Assembly (NCBI GenBank): GCA_008729055.1
Contig: SDUX01000005.1
Span: forward strand, 2,318,988 to 2,382,987
Direction: 5' to 3'
Length of the DNA: 64,000 nt
Origin: Pyropia haitanensis
Taxonomy: Eukaryota; Rhodophyta; Bangiophyceae; Bangiales; Bangiaceae
Shown here: piece after piece, positions 1 through 11,023 of the stretch
Layout of the letters: each line of letters opens with the position of its first letter
Position numbering within the stretch: position 1 is the first letter of the stretch
Translations under genes and position numbers: made by a program
Notes under the pieces: generated by a model
What the model saw: only the letters and a program-made list of their open reading frames with translations
What the model was told of the DNA's origin: nothing
Database searches by the model: none

Positions 1-960
1 CGTCAGGCCCGCCGCGGGCGTGGCGGCGGCCGCCACGGCCGCCGCGACAGTGCCGGCGAGGACGGTGCCGGCGGGGGGAAGCCGCAGCGTCGCCCCGACG
101 AGCGCGACCAGGTTGGTCGTCAGCCCTTCCAGCAGCTCCACGTCCTCGTCGGCCAGCGGCGTGGCACCACCGCCGCCGCCGCCGCCGCCGCCACCACCCC
201 TCGCAGCGGCCGCCGACCCCGGCCGCACGCGGACGAGCAGCGCCTCGGTGGCGCCCGCCGCCCGCGCCGCCGCCTCGGCGGGGGAGCGAACCGCCGCCCA
301 CGCCGAGTCCTTGACCGCCGGCGCCCGCCGCCGCACCGCCGCGGGCGCGAGGACGGCCACGACGGGGGGCGGCCGGGGGGGGGGGCGGCAACAACCGCCC
401 GCCACGGCACCGCGTGGGTGAGGAGGGTGTGGGGGGCGCCGGTGGGGAGGAGCGCCACCACCAGCGCCTCGGGGAGGGAGGGGGGGGCGGACGGCGGGGC
501 GGCAGCAGCCGGCGCCCCGTCCTCACCGCCGTTTGCCCCTTCCTTCTCTGTGCCGGCCGCCGAGGCGGGCCAAGCCGAGCGCTCCCCCAAAGGTGGTCGC
601 GGCACGGTGGCCACCGCGGCGGCAAGCGCCGCCGCCAGCCCCGCTGGCGACAAGTCCGCAACGGCCTGCTGCGGGGGCGGGCCATCCTCGGCGGCGCGCC
701 CTTCCCCCCCTCTGTCGGTGGGGGCGACGTCGGCGGCGTCGGCCGCCGCCGCCGCCTCAGCGGCGAGGGCGGCGTGGGACTCGCGCAGCCGGTCCGCGTG
801 GGCGGCGAGGCACGGAAACGCGACGCGGCCGCGGGCGGTGACGACGACCGTGTAGGCGCCCCGCGGGGCGGCGCGGAGAAACGCGGCCGGCGACAGCGCC
901 GCCGCGGGCACCGCCGCCGCGGCTGTCACCGCCGCCGCGGCGGCGTCGCTAGCGGGTGCC
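1..960 (-). CDS. Class IV (fold-type IV) PLP aminotransferase-like domain, partial
   Basis: The minus strand encodes an aminotransferase class IV-like protein cut off at the window edge. The N-terminal part, around 890-800, reads RGAYTVVVTARGRVAFP followed by HADRLRESHAAL, the usual entry to this fold. After a frame change near the G/C run at about 370-385 the reading continues with VKDSAWAAVRSP and then LLEGLTTNLVAL, which matches the EG(L)TSN cofactor-binding signature, and ends in LPPAGTVLAGTVAAAV, the usual GTxR-type region (the arginine is not seen). The family binds PLP and includes branched-chain and D-amino acid aminotransferases and 4-amino-4-deoxychorismate lyase. The plant-type members with the KDSxW motif are the closest match from memory, and their substrate is unclear. 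No ATG is seen between this domain and the hydrolase immediately upstream, so the two may be one polypeptide. A (GCC)n tract encodes a glycine run near residue positions coded at 165-200. Confidence 0.6.
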
Positions 961-2580
961 CCCCCCGCCGGTGCCTCCCCCCCCCCTCGACCGAGCCGCC
1001 GTCGGCGGCGGCCGCCGCCGCCACACCGTCGACGCGGAGGACGCGGCAGAACCAGCCGATGACGCGGTCCCACATGGCCGGCGTCACCGCGTGGCCGACG
1101 CCCGCCTCCATCACGAGCGTCGCGTCCCCCCCCGCAGCCGGTACGTCTCGGCAACGGACCGCCACGCGGCGGCAACGCCCGCCGGCGGGCACCGCGGGTC
1201 GGCGGCGCCATTGACGACGAGGAGGGGGCGCGGGGCGATGAGGCCGAGGCTCGCGCCAGCGTCAAAGGTGGTCGTCAGGCCGGGGGCCAAGGCCGCCCAG
1301 ACGGCGGAAACGACGGCGGGGGGGACGTGGGGGGGGGGGGGGGGAAGATGCACCCGTGGGGGGGGGCACACGCGCCGCCCTCGTGGGGGGGGGGGTGGCC
1401 ACAGCCGCCGCCGCCCGCACCGCCGCCGCCGCCGCCGCCGTCGCCGCCAGCACCGCCGCTGGGCGGCAGACACGAGCGGGCGTCGGCGTCACCACCAACG
1501 GCTGGAACCCCCCCCCGGCCATGCCGGCCAGGTCCGCGGCGGCAGCATCAAACAGCGGCCGCAGCGTCGCCACCCGCGCCCCGTAAACGCCCTCGTCCAC
1601 CGCGGCGGCCCAGCTCTGCACCGCAATCAACGGCGCGGCGGCCGCCCACCGCTCGTCCGCGGCGGCGGCGTACCAGGCGGTCATGCCGCCGAGGCTGACG
1701 CCCGTCACGCCCAGGCGTGCCGCGTCCACATCGTCGCGGGTGGAGAGGTAGTCGGCGACCGCGGATAGGTCCGCGGCGGTATCGTAGATGAACGGGTGCT
1801 CCCGGTGGGGGTCCTCGCCGTCGGGGGGGGGGGGGGGGGGGGTGCCGCCGCCCGCGTCGACGCCGCCGCCACCACCGCCGCCGCCGCTGCTGCCGCCGTT
1901 GCCGCCGCCGGTGCCGCCGCCGGTGCCGCCGCCGCCGGCAGCGTCTGCAGCAGGTTTCCCCCGCCGCCGTGACCGTGACGAGTGCCGCCGCCACGCCCGT
2001 ACGCACGCGTCATGGTAGGCGGTGACCCCCCCCCCCTCCCCCCCCCCCCCGCCCGACGCCCATGCCACCGCCCGTCCACACCCACCGCCACAAACCCCTC
2101 CCCCGCCAGGCGTCCCACCGCCGCCGCCACCGCCCCCGTCGACGCGCACTGCCCCGTCCCGTGGAGGACCACCACCGCCGGCCGCCGCGGCGGCGGCTGC
2201 CGCGGCGACGTGCAGCGTGTCGCCGGCGGGGTGGCAATGTACAGGGGCACCCCCGCCTGGGTGGCCACGTGGTCCGCGACGGTGAGGGTGGTGGTCGTCC
2301 ACGTGACGCCGGCGGGGGAGGTGGGGGGGGGGGGAAGCCCGTGGGGGGGGGGCCCGCAGCAGCCGCCGCGGGTGCCCGCGGTGGAGCGTGGCGGTGAGGG
2401 ACGCCCGCAGGGCCGCGGCATCGGCCGCCACCGCCGCCGCGGCGGTGGCGGTGGTGGTGGGGAGGGGGGGGGCGCCGGAGGTGGGGGGGGACGGGGGGGG
2501 AGGGGGGGGGAGCCGCGGGGGGGGGGGGGGGGGGAGGGGGGGAGGGGGCGCCAGGCTGCCGGGGGGGGGAGGGGGCATCG
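926..2580 (-). CDS. Alpha/beta hydrolase (dienelactone hydrolase/acetyl-xylan-esterase-like), split over three frames
   Basis: A serine hydrolase of the alpha/beta fold can be followed on the minus strand across several frames. In order: TLTVADHVATQAGVPLYI, AVVVLHGTGQCAS (the oxyanion-hole HGxG strand), GVTAYHDACVRAWR, DLSAVADYLSTRDDV, the nucleophile elbow GVTGVSLGGMTAW (Ser about 1685), LIAPRPLLVVNGAADPRCP (acid Asp about 1195) and EAGVGHAVTPAMWDRV (catalytic His about 1100). All three catalytic residues are therefore present. The frame changes at the C/G runs near 2325-2350, 2025-2050, 1330-1395 and 1126-1133; at the last the change falls inside a conserved segment, which points to a homopolymer length change rather than an intron. 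Long Pro/Gly stretches encoded by C/G runs are inserted between core elements. The substrate cannot be inferred. Confidence 0.65.
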
Positions 2581-3277
2581 GCAGGTCGTGGCGGGGGGGG
2601 CGAGAGGACCGTTGGGGGGCGGGAGGACCGTTGGGGGAAGGGGGGGGGGGGGGGTGACGCCGGCTGCTGGGGGAAGCGTGGCGACAGGGATGGGCGGTGG
2701 CGGCGGCGGGGGTGACGGCGTGGACGGGCGGGGGGCCGGCGGTCTAGTGTAGGGCGCCGGCGACACCGCTCCGCACGCGCCCGTGCGCGCCGCGCCAAGG
2801 CCGGTGTAGGGAGATCCATCTGGCCGGCGGCACCGCCGCCGTCTCCCTCGTGTCTGTGTGTGCACGCCACCGCGCACGGCCCGCCGCCGGCGGGGCGGGC
2901 GCCCCCGCCGGCCGCGTCGCCCGCCGCGCCGCCCGTCCCCGCCGCCACCCCCTGGGCGGCTCGCCGCGGCGGGCGCCCCCCACCCCCCCCGCCGCGGCGG
3001 GGCGTGAGCAGGCGACGCGCGGGGGCGGGGCGGGTCGGCGGCCTTGCACGCCCCCCCGCCCCCTTGCGAGGCCACCGGCTACACCCGGCGGCGCGGGCAG
3101 ACCCCCCCTCGGCCTGGCGCACTCCCGCCGCCGGTGCAACAGCCGGTGCACGACACGCTGGCAATGACCACCTCCCGCTCCTCCCGTCCCTCACCGGCGT
3201 CTCGCCCCGACCTCCCGCTTCGCCACAGCCCCCTCTCAGGCGACTGCCCCCCCGCCCCCCCCCCCCCCCCTCCCTCC
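2581..3277. other. GC-rich spacer, no gene recognised
   Basis: This stretch between the hydrolase and tRNase Z genes is C/G-rich low-complexity DNA. Open frames run through it on both strands but consist of Arg/Pro/Gly/Ala only and show no family motif. It may hold the 5' end of the hydrolase gene and the 3' end of the tRNase Z gene. Confidence 0.5.
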
Positions 3278-4450
3278 TCACGCCGCCACCGCGGCGTCGT
3301 CGTCGTCGCCGTAGCGCCCCCGCCCCCACCCGCCCTCGGCTGGCAGCAGGTCCACCTCCATGAAATCCCGCGCGGCCACGACGCGGCCGCCGCCGTCGTA
3401 CGCCGCCGCCGCCTCGCGCACCAGCACCGACGGGCTGTACAGGTCGTCCGACGGGTGGCGGCGGCCGCCGCGGCCGCCGTTTGGACCGCCGCTCCCAGAC
3501 GCGGCGTCAGCCGCCGCGGTGGCCGCGGTGGCCGCGGTGGCGGCAGTGGGGCCGCCGCCGCCCGCGACGGGCGACGCGGGCGCAGCCGCCGCGTGGCCGT
3601 CCTCTCCCTCCTCCCCCTCCTCCTCCTCGTCAATCACCAGGGTGGACAAGACGTGCCCACCGGGGGCGTCCACATCCTCGTCGTCGTCCACCAGGTCGTC
3701 GTCCTCGTCGTCCTCCTCCTCTTCCACCAGCGGAGGGGGTGGGGGGTCTACCACACCCACACTCGGCGGCACGGTGCCCTCGGCCGCCCCCTCCACCACC
3801 AGCGCGATGCAAGCCCCACCCCCCACCCCGCCGTCGGCGTCAGCGTCCCCCCCCCCCCCGTCCACGCCTCGTAGCGCGACGAAAAGTGGGTCAGGTGCAG
3901 CCGGCGGGCGCCGATGGACCGCGCAAACGCGCCCGCCATGGCCGCCGTGCTGTGCGCCGCGATGGCGGCCTTGTCCGCCAGCGCGGTTGCAAACGTCGCC
4001 TCGTGGACGAGGAGGTCCGCGCCCGCCGCGGCGGCGGCAATCGCCGAGCTGTCGGCGGTGTCGCCAAGGAGGACGACCTTGCGGAGGGGGCGGCCGTCGG
4101 GGATGACCGGCGGGAGAGGTGGCGGGGGGGTCGTCGCCGTCGCCGCCGCCGCCGCCTCTGCTGCCGAGGGGCAAGACACCGCCACCGTCGCGGGAGCTGC
4201 GCCGCCTCCGTTTCCGCCGCCGCCATCAACGGCCACGTCCAGAGGCGTCACCACCCGCCCCGTCGCCTTGATGGTGACCGGCCGGCCAGAGCGGAGGACG
4301 GAAAACTGCCGCCCATACACGCCCAGCGACCGCGCCTTGGCCTCATCCACCTCGCCAATGGCGGAGGCGGCCGCCGCGGCGGCGGGTGGTGGCGGCGGCG
4401 GCGACGCGGCCGCCGCAGCGGCAGCCGTGGCGGTCACGCCCGCGGCGGGC

Positions 4451-4519
<69 letters not shown>

Positions 4520-6443
4520 GCTGTCTCCCCCTCACCCTCCTCCCCTGACGGCACCACCTCCCGAAAGACATAGCCAAAGCACGGCACCCGGTGCTTGAGG
4601 GGCGCCGCGACAACCTCCCCCCCCCCCAGCCGCCCACCCGCCACACGCCGTCCGCGTCCGCCTCCACGTCCGGCACGTACTCCTCCTCTGGGTGGGGCGG
4701 CGGCGGCCCCGGGCCGCCCGCCGCCCACCCCCCCCCCTCCGGCTCGTCGTCAAACAGGCCGACGCTGTTGGGCCGCCACCCCCGCGACAGGTGCGGAAAG
4801 TCCCCCCGCCGCGGCACCAGCTCCGCCACCGCGAACCGGACGCCCACCAGCGCGGTCGTGTGCAGCGCGGCGCGCACAAACGAGCGCACCCCGTACGGCC
4901 CGTAGATGCGGATGACCGGGTCCGCGGGCGTCCCGTCGACCGGCTCGGCGGCGGCGTCCCAGGTGCCCGCCGCGGCGGCGGCGGCTTTCGCGCGCAGCGC
5001 CGCGCGCCGCCGCGCGGCGGTGACGAGGCCGACGGCCATGAGCAGCGACGGCAGGCCGTACAGGTGGTCCCCGTGGACGTGCGTGATGTAGACGGCGCGG
5101 AGCCAGCGGAGCGCGTGGGGGGTGCCCCAGCGGGCGCCCATGACGCGCGCGGCGGTGCCTTCGCCGGCGTCGACGAGCGCCAGCCACGGCTCGGGCGATG
5201 GCGTTGGCGTCACGACCACCCCGGGCGGTAGGGGGACGGCCGGTGGGGGCGGCGGCGGCGGCGGCGCCCGCGGGGCGGCGAGGAAGGCTGTGGACGAGAC
5301 GTTGCGCTTGCGCGTCGGCACCGCCGACGAGGTGCCCAGGTGCACCACCCGCCACGCGCCCGGCGGCAGCCGCAGCGCGCGCCGCAGTCCTGGCGGCGGC
5401 CGCCAGCCCCGCACCCCCGGCGGCGGCTCCACCTCCACCGCCGCCCACTCGTCCGTACAGCGGCCGCAGCCCTCACAGTCTGGGTCGCCACAGCCGTCCC
5501 CCCCCCCAGCCGGGACGCCCACCCACTCGGCAGCCTCAAAGTCAAACCACGGCCGCCCCGCCGCGCGGGACGCCTCATTGTCTGGCCACGCCACCCGCGC
5601 CAGCCGCGGCGCGCGGGTGTCGGGCCCGACGCCCGCGACGGTCGGGCCGAGCGTCTGGAGCTCCCGCGCGCGGTGGCGGCGCCACCAGGCGTCGTCGGCG
5701 GCACGCCAGCCGAGAAAGCCCGACGCCAGCCACGGGGGCGGGTCGTCCTCCCAGCGGGGGGGCGGCGGCGGCGGGGGGGGGGAGTCCGCCGTGTAGACCG
5801 CGTCGGAGCAGTTGCGGAGGGCGGGGGGGAGGTTGGCGTAGGCGGGCTTGCGGTAGTGGGGGGCGGGGGGGGCGGCGGATGCCGCCGCCGACGACGCCGC
5901 GCCGGGGGGGGGGGAGGGGCGGCGGACGGGGCGTCGCCGCCGTCGGCAGCGTCGGCCGCCGCCGTGACGGGCGGCCGCCGCCGCCGCCGCCGTCCAGGCC
6001 GTGCGCGTGGTGGTGGTGGTGGGGGTGGTGGTGGCGGCGGCGGCGGCGGCGTCGGGGGGGTGGCCGCTACCGCCGCAGGCGGCGACGGCCGGCCGGGCGG
6101 CCGCCACCGCCGCGGCGGTGGCGGCCGCCGCCGCGGCAGCGGCGGGGACAGAAAGGCGGCCGCCGCCGGCGCCATGCAGGGCACCGCGTTTGTCGCAGCA
6201 CGGAAAGGGAAAGGTCAAGGCCAAGGCGGGCGGCACAGCAGGCGAGCACGTAGGCGAGCAGGCGGCAAAGGCGGGAGGGGTGAGAGTGGACGGCGGGCGG
6301 CGGGGGCTCGCTGGCTGGCAGCGGCGGGGAAGGAGGCCGCCCTTTGCCGTGGCGCCGGCGGCGGCAGCGTCCAGGCGGGCGGAGATCCAGGCGGGACGCC
6401 ACGTGGAATTTTTTTGGGCGGGTGCGAAACCTTGGCAGATCAA
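3278..6443 (-). CDS. tRNase Z (ELAC-type 3' tRNA endonuclease) with large insertions
   Basis: tRNase Z removes the 3' trailer from precursor tRNAs using a metallo-beta-lactamase fold with two zinc ions. The signature elements are all visible: VHLGTSSAVPTRKRNVSS (N-terminal motif), ALVDAGEGTA, the zinc motif THVHGDHLYGLPSLL (about 5075), IYGPYG (motif II), PLKHRVPCFGYVF (PxKxR motif), LLGDTADSS, LVHEATF, and HLTHFSSRY. The C-terminal helix and strand follow as LVREAAAAYDGGG and AARDFMEVDLLP. Two insertions are unusual: an alanine run of about 25 residues encoded by (GCC)n, and an acidic Glu/Asp-rich segment of about 130 residues between HLTHFSSRY and the C-terminal helix. The frame changes at the C runs near 4617-4627 and 3847-3860. 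The upstream 300 residues are low complexity, include a CxxxxCxxCxxC-like cluster, and could contain a transit peptide. The ATG at 6443 is the only in-frame one found and is uncertain. Confidence 0.8.
4441..4516. repeat. (GGC)n/(GCC)n trinucleotide tract inside the tRNase Z gene
   Basis: An almost pure GGC repeat on the plus strand encodes a polyalanine run on the minus strand within the tRNase Z insertion after the PxKxR motif. Length variation of this tract would change alanine number without shifting the frame. Confidence 0.9.
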
Positions 6444-6512
6444 CCGTCACCATTGCGGAAACGCGACACGGCCACTGCCGCGGCGGGCGCGGAGCGCCCC
6501 AGCATGTGGCTC

Positions 6513-6745
6513 GTGTGAGAATCCAAAATGCACGCCCACCGTTAAGCCAGGTCAAGTGCTCATGCAACGACGCACCGCCGCCAGGTTCACATGACACAGA
6601 AAAATATTCACATACATCCCTATTCACATTCACCCATGACCGGCCGTCGCGTACAGTCTCGCACAGCAACGCACACCGCAGGAATCGAACCTGCGCCCAC
6701 AACTATCTGAAGCTACCATGTGAGAATCCAAAATGCACGCCCACT
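6513..6745. repeat. 26-bp direct repeat flanking a 180-bp insert at the copia 3' boundary
   Basis: The word GTGAGAATCCAAAATGCACG followed by CCCAC occurs at 6515-6539 and again at 6721-6745. The second copy abuts the broken 3' LTR of the copia element. The sequence between the copies carries the tRNA-arm-like hairpin at 6674-6694 and a stretch AT-richer than its surroundings. The arrangement looks like a tandem duplication or an insertion with an unusually long duplication; no known element is recognised. Confidence 0.6.
6660..6720 (-). other. tRNA-like fragment (T-arm/B-box) with A-box-like sequence
   Basis: Reading the minus strand, GCAGGTTCGATTCCTGC forms a perfect 5-bp stem with a canonical TTCGATT loop, exactly a tRNA T arm and Pol III B box. 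It is preceded at short distance by TGGTAGCTTCAGATAGTT, which loosely resembles an A box. A matching 5' acceptor strand (GCACACC for the 3' GGTGTGC) and an anticodon arm are not found on either side, so this is not a complete tRNA. It could be a tRNA-derived SINE remnant. The same TGGTAGCTTCAGATAGTT word follows the 5' LTR of the gypsy element at 16958. Confidence 0.3.
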
Positions 6746-6803
6746 GTCCGCCAACACTCCCCCACGGCCGTGCACGCGTCCCGCTACAAAGCCGTGAAAG
6801 AAC

Positions 6804-9800
6804 TTACGACCCCGCCGCCTTCGCTGTCTCTCCGACACCGAGGCGGAGGCGGAAGACCACAAAGGCCGGCGCGGGTAGAGGCTTCGCTAACCCGTCGGCG
6901 ACCATCTCCCCGCTGGGGGTGTAGAAGAACTCGACCTCCCCGCGCCCCACCCTGTCGCGCACAAAGTGGTGCGCGACGTCGATGTGCTTGGCACGCCCCG
7001 TCCCCTCCGAGTTGCCGAGCATGGCCAGACAGGCCTGGTTGTCTTCGGCCAAGCGGATGGGGTCGGCTGCCTCGCCCAGGTCAGCCAGAAGCTTCTGCAG
7101 CCACAGAGCCTCCTTAGTCGCGGCCGCCGCCGCCAGATACTCGGCCTCTGCAGTAGAGACGGACACCGTTGGCTGCAGCTTGCTGGCCCACGATACCGCC
7201 GCCCCGTTCCCGGTAAAGCACCAGCCCGACGTTGACCGCCGCGTCGACACATCCCCGGCGTAGTCAGCGTCGCAGGCCCCAACCAGCGCGCCGCCCGCGC
7301 CGTAGCAGAGCCCCAGCTCGGCTGTGCCGGCGAGGTACCGCAGCACGTACTTGGCCGCCCGCCAGTGGCTCTCCTCCGGGTTGTGCATGAAGCGGCTCAG
7401 CACCCCGACGGCACAACTGATGTCGGGGCGCGTGGTCGTTGCCAAGTACAAGAGCGCACCCACCAGCTCCGAGTACCGGTTGTCGGCCGGCAGGAGAGAG
7501 GCGGCCTCCCTGCACATGATAGTCCCGGGGGCCATCGGCGTCTTGGTGGCGTGGGCCGCGCTCATGCCAAACGTGGCCAGCAGCGCCGCCGTGTGGCCGA
7601 GGTTTGACACCGTCAAGGTCCCGGCTGCCCGGTCCCGCACGACCCGCATGCCCAAGAAGTCCACAATCTCCCCCATGTCCCGCACCATGTGGGCGCTGGT
7701 TAGGACCTCCTTGGCAGTCGTGATGCCAGCGGGCGTCCGCGCCGCCATGGCGGCGTCGTCCGCATGCACCAAGAAGAGGATGGCTTCGTGCACAGGGTGC
7801 TGCCAAATGTAGGGGCAAGGGTCGCCCGTCGAGCGCTTCGCGCCAGCCGCCGCGAGGGTGCCAAACAGGTGCGCTGCCCACAGGTTTCCCGCCTGCTTGG
7901 ACCCATACATGGCCCGTAGTACGTGGCAAACGACACGTGGACCGCCCGACTCAAACTCCTTTGGCTGCTTTACGAAGAGGTTCTTGTCCATGGCCGCGTT
8001 CAGGTACGCCGTCTTGACGTCCATGACATGGAGTTCCCAGTTCCGCGCGGCGACCATGGCGAGCACAGCCCGCACCGTCCCCTTGGCCGGCGTGAGCGCC
8101 CACACCTCTTCGCAGTCAATACCGGCCCGCTGCGAGTAGCCGCACACGACAAACCGGGCCTTGTAGCGGGTGACCTTGCCCGCGGCATTCCGCTTGAGGT
8201 CGAATACCCATCGGCTGTTGGTCAGCTGCTGCCCCTCCGGCAGCTCCATCGTCACCCAGGCCTCATTCTCCAGAAGAGCTCGTACTTCCTGACGCATAGG
8301 GTCCTCCCAGAGGTGCGCGTCTGGGCGGGATTTAGCCTCCTCGTACGTCTTGGAAGCCTGCTGGAGGCTCTCGTCCGTAAAGGCACTGGCCGTCGCCAGG
8401 CTGGCTTGGGCGTCTCCGCCCTCAAAGATGACCTTGGGGTTGCGAGATCGGGTGGGGTGGCGCCCCCCGCCAGAGGTGGACTGCTCCCCCTCGTTGGCAG
8501 TGCGTCCCACGTCGCCCGAGCTTGGGGGAGCACCCGCGGCAGAGCTCTCCGAAAGCACCGGCGTGTCGTCGGGGGGCGTGACAATGGGCGTCTCCGCCTT
8601 GGGAGCCGCCATGCCCTCCCCCTTCACAACCGGAGTGTCCTCCTCGGTGTTGGGGATTGGCATGCAGACGCCGGGCGCCAGCGGCCCCTTCACGCGCTCA
8701 GCACGCGTCTCCCCCTCGTCGACAACAATGTCCCGACGGACCACCACGTTCTTGGTCTGCGGCGTATACACCCTGTACGCCTTGCCGCCCGCGCCGTAGC
8801 CAACGAGGCGCCCGAGAAGGACCTTGGCCTCAAGCTTCCGCTGCTGCTTCTTGGGCTTGAGTGCAAACACGGGGCTCCCCCAGACGCGCAGCATCGACAC
8901 GTCGGGCTTCTTGTTGTAAATCCGCTCAAAGGGCGTAGCCCTGCCGTCCTTGGACGGCGAGCGGTTGCGTGTAAACACCGCTGTCAACATCGCCTCGGCC
9001 CACAGGGAGTGGCCCATGCCCGACTCGGCCATGACGGCGCGCACGCGCTCCATCAGCGTGCGGTTGAGGTGTTCAGCCTTCCCGTTCTGCTGTGGAGAGT
9101 ACGCCGCCGTCGGCTCCAATCGGATGCTGCGGCTGCGGTAAAAATCCTGCGTGGCGTCCCCCAGCTCCCCCGCACCGTCGCAGCGGATACGCTTGACCTT
9201 CTTGCCCGTCTGCCGCTCCAGCTGCAAGATCCACGCCTCCACCGCGCTTGCCGCATCAGCCTTCCTCTGGAGGGGCGTACCGACCGAGAGGTCCGTGGCG
9301 TCGTCGAGGATGCTGACAAAGTGGGCGGCCTTGCCCAGTGACGGGGGCAGCGGGCCCACCAAGTCAATGTGGAGTAGCTCCAACGTGGACGTCGTGGTAG
9401 TGCTGGCAGGGAAGGGAGTTGCCTGCATGCGGCCCTCCACGCACGGTCGGCAAAGCAGCCCCGTCTTCGCCGACACGTCGGCCGTGCCCAGCTTGCCCAT
9501 CCCGTTCACCAGCCCGCTCACACGGCGCAGGTTGTCGGCTCCAAGGTGGAAGGAGCGGCGGTGCCATAGCCGCGCCGAGTCGCCCGCCGGCACGCCATAG
9601 GCGACCGCCGCTACCGCTCCCTTGGAGACGTCCAACACATACTGGTCCGTGGAGTTGATGCGGCCAGTGGCCACGAGCGCGGCACCGGAGCGTACCTCGC
9701 ACCGGTTGCCGTCAAAAAGCACTGAGCCACCCTGCTTGGTCACCGCACGGACGGAGAAGAGATTGTTGGTCATGCACGGGACGTGCAGCACCGCGGACAG

Positions 9801-10919
9801 GGACAGTTCGACACCGGTGGCCGCCGCCACCGTGGCCGTCCCCACGCCAGGGGCCTCGACCGTGGTTGAATCGGCCAGCGTCACGGCCGCCTCGTCGGTC
9901 GGGGTGTAGGAGTTGAAAGCGGAATGATGTACAGCCATGTGGTGGCTTGTGCCGGAGTCAACTACCCAGTTGAGCGTTGGTCCAGCAATGAAGTCACGTT
10001 GGTACTTGGGCGCCGCGGCTGCCGACTTGTCGCTTGACGGGGGGTTACTTTTTCCCAAGTGCGCCCTTTTGTCCGTGGTCGTCGCCGCCCCGGTGGCCAT
10101 GAACGCCACGGCCCCGTACGCCTTGCCCCCCTCGTTGCCGTGGGCCTTCTTGGCGGCTTGGAGCTTGCGGCACTCATGGCGCCCGTGCCCCGTCTTGTTG
10201 CAATACCAGCAGGTAATGATTTTCTTGGCGGTTCCTAGGTTGCACCGCGTCGGCGCCGGATACTGGCCGGGTTGCCCCCCGGTCCCGCTGCTGGATCAGT
10301 AGGCGGTGTAGGCCGTACTCGGCTCGCCGCCACTCTGGACCGCCTCCTTGGCGTCCGTCTCCACCGGCAACAGGGCCGGCAAGAGGTGGTCCCACTTGAG
10401 GTCCACGCCCGCCGCCAACAGCACAGTCGTGACCGTCTTGTATGTGTCGCGAAGACCAGCCAGCACATGCATGACGGCCGTTTCCTCGGCCACCGGGTGC
10501 CCCGCGCCAGCCAGCTCCGCCCGCAGGGTCTTGGCCCTGCCCAGGTAAACCATCAGGGACTCATTGCTTGTCATACGCAGCGAGGCGAGCTCCCGCGTGA
10601 GCTGCACCTTCCGAGCGTTCGTCTTGCTCTGGAAGGCCGCCTACAGCAAGTCCCAGGCGTCCCGGGCCGTCTTGGCCTCCCCCACCGTCGGCAGGTTCTG
10701 CGCCTTGACGCCGAGGGTCAGCTCCGCCAGAGCCTTGTTATCCTTGCGGAGGAAGGTGGCCAGGGCTTCCGCCTCCCGCCCGTCGGGCGCCGTCGACTCC
10801 GCGATGGTGTCCCACAGGTCCCTGCTGACGAGGTAGGCCTTGAACAGCATCGACCACGTCGCGTAGTCCTCATCCAGCTGCGGCACGCGCCGCGTCGGCC
10901 GATCCATCATGTTCGCCAT
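6804..10919 (-). pseudogene. Copia gag-pol polyprotein, one frame with two nonsense codons
   Basis: From an ATG at 10919 to TAA at 6804 one frame of about 1371 codons encodes Gag and Pol. It is broken by TAG at 10641-10643 and TGA at 10296-10298, both within gag; comparison with the second copia element at 42170 shows coding continues across both. Gag carries a CCHC knuckle (CWYCNKTGHGRHEC, about 10200). Pol shows protease WVVDSGTSHHM, the GAG-pre-integrase LWHRRSFHLG and CRPC, integrase ELLHIDLVGPLPP, and reverse transcriptase NSRWVFDLKRN through DVKTAYLNA. The RT catalytic box reads VHADD where copia elements usually have YVDD. RNase H (CDADYAGDVSTRRSTSGW, then TAEAEYLA and KHIDVAHHFVRD) ends the protein. 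The pol half from 10295 to 6804 is otherwise open, so the damage is probably young. Confidence 0.85.
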
Positions 10920-11023
10920 GTTGCCCGTCACCAAGGAGGCAACACGCCAGGGTGCCACAGCGTCCGTCCCAGGGAAGCACAGGGCGAGGAGGGGGGTTTT
11001 CACCACCGGCACCCCCGCGCGCA

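Noticed and set aside
4441..4516. CRISPR-like array in GC triplet tracts
   Set aside because: The tract is a simple trinucleotide repeat without spacers, and the genome is eukaryotic.
6513..6745. Interpreting the 26-bp direct repeats as a target-site duplication
   Set aside because: Known eukaryotic elements other than some non-LTR types make shorter duplications, and no poly-A tail or ORF is seen; kept only as a repeat.
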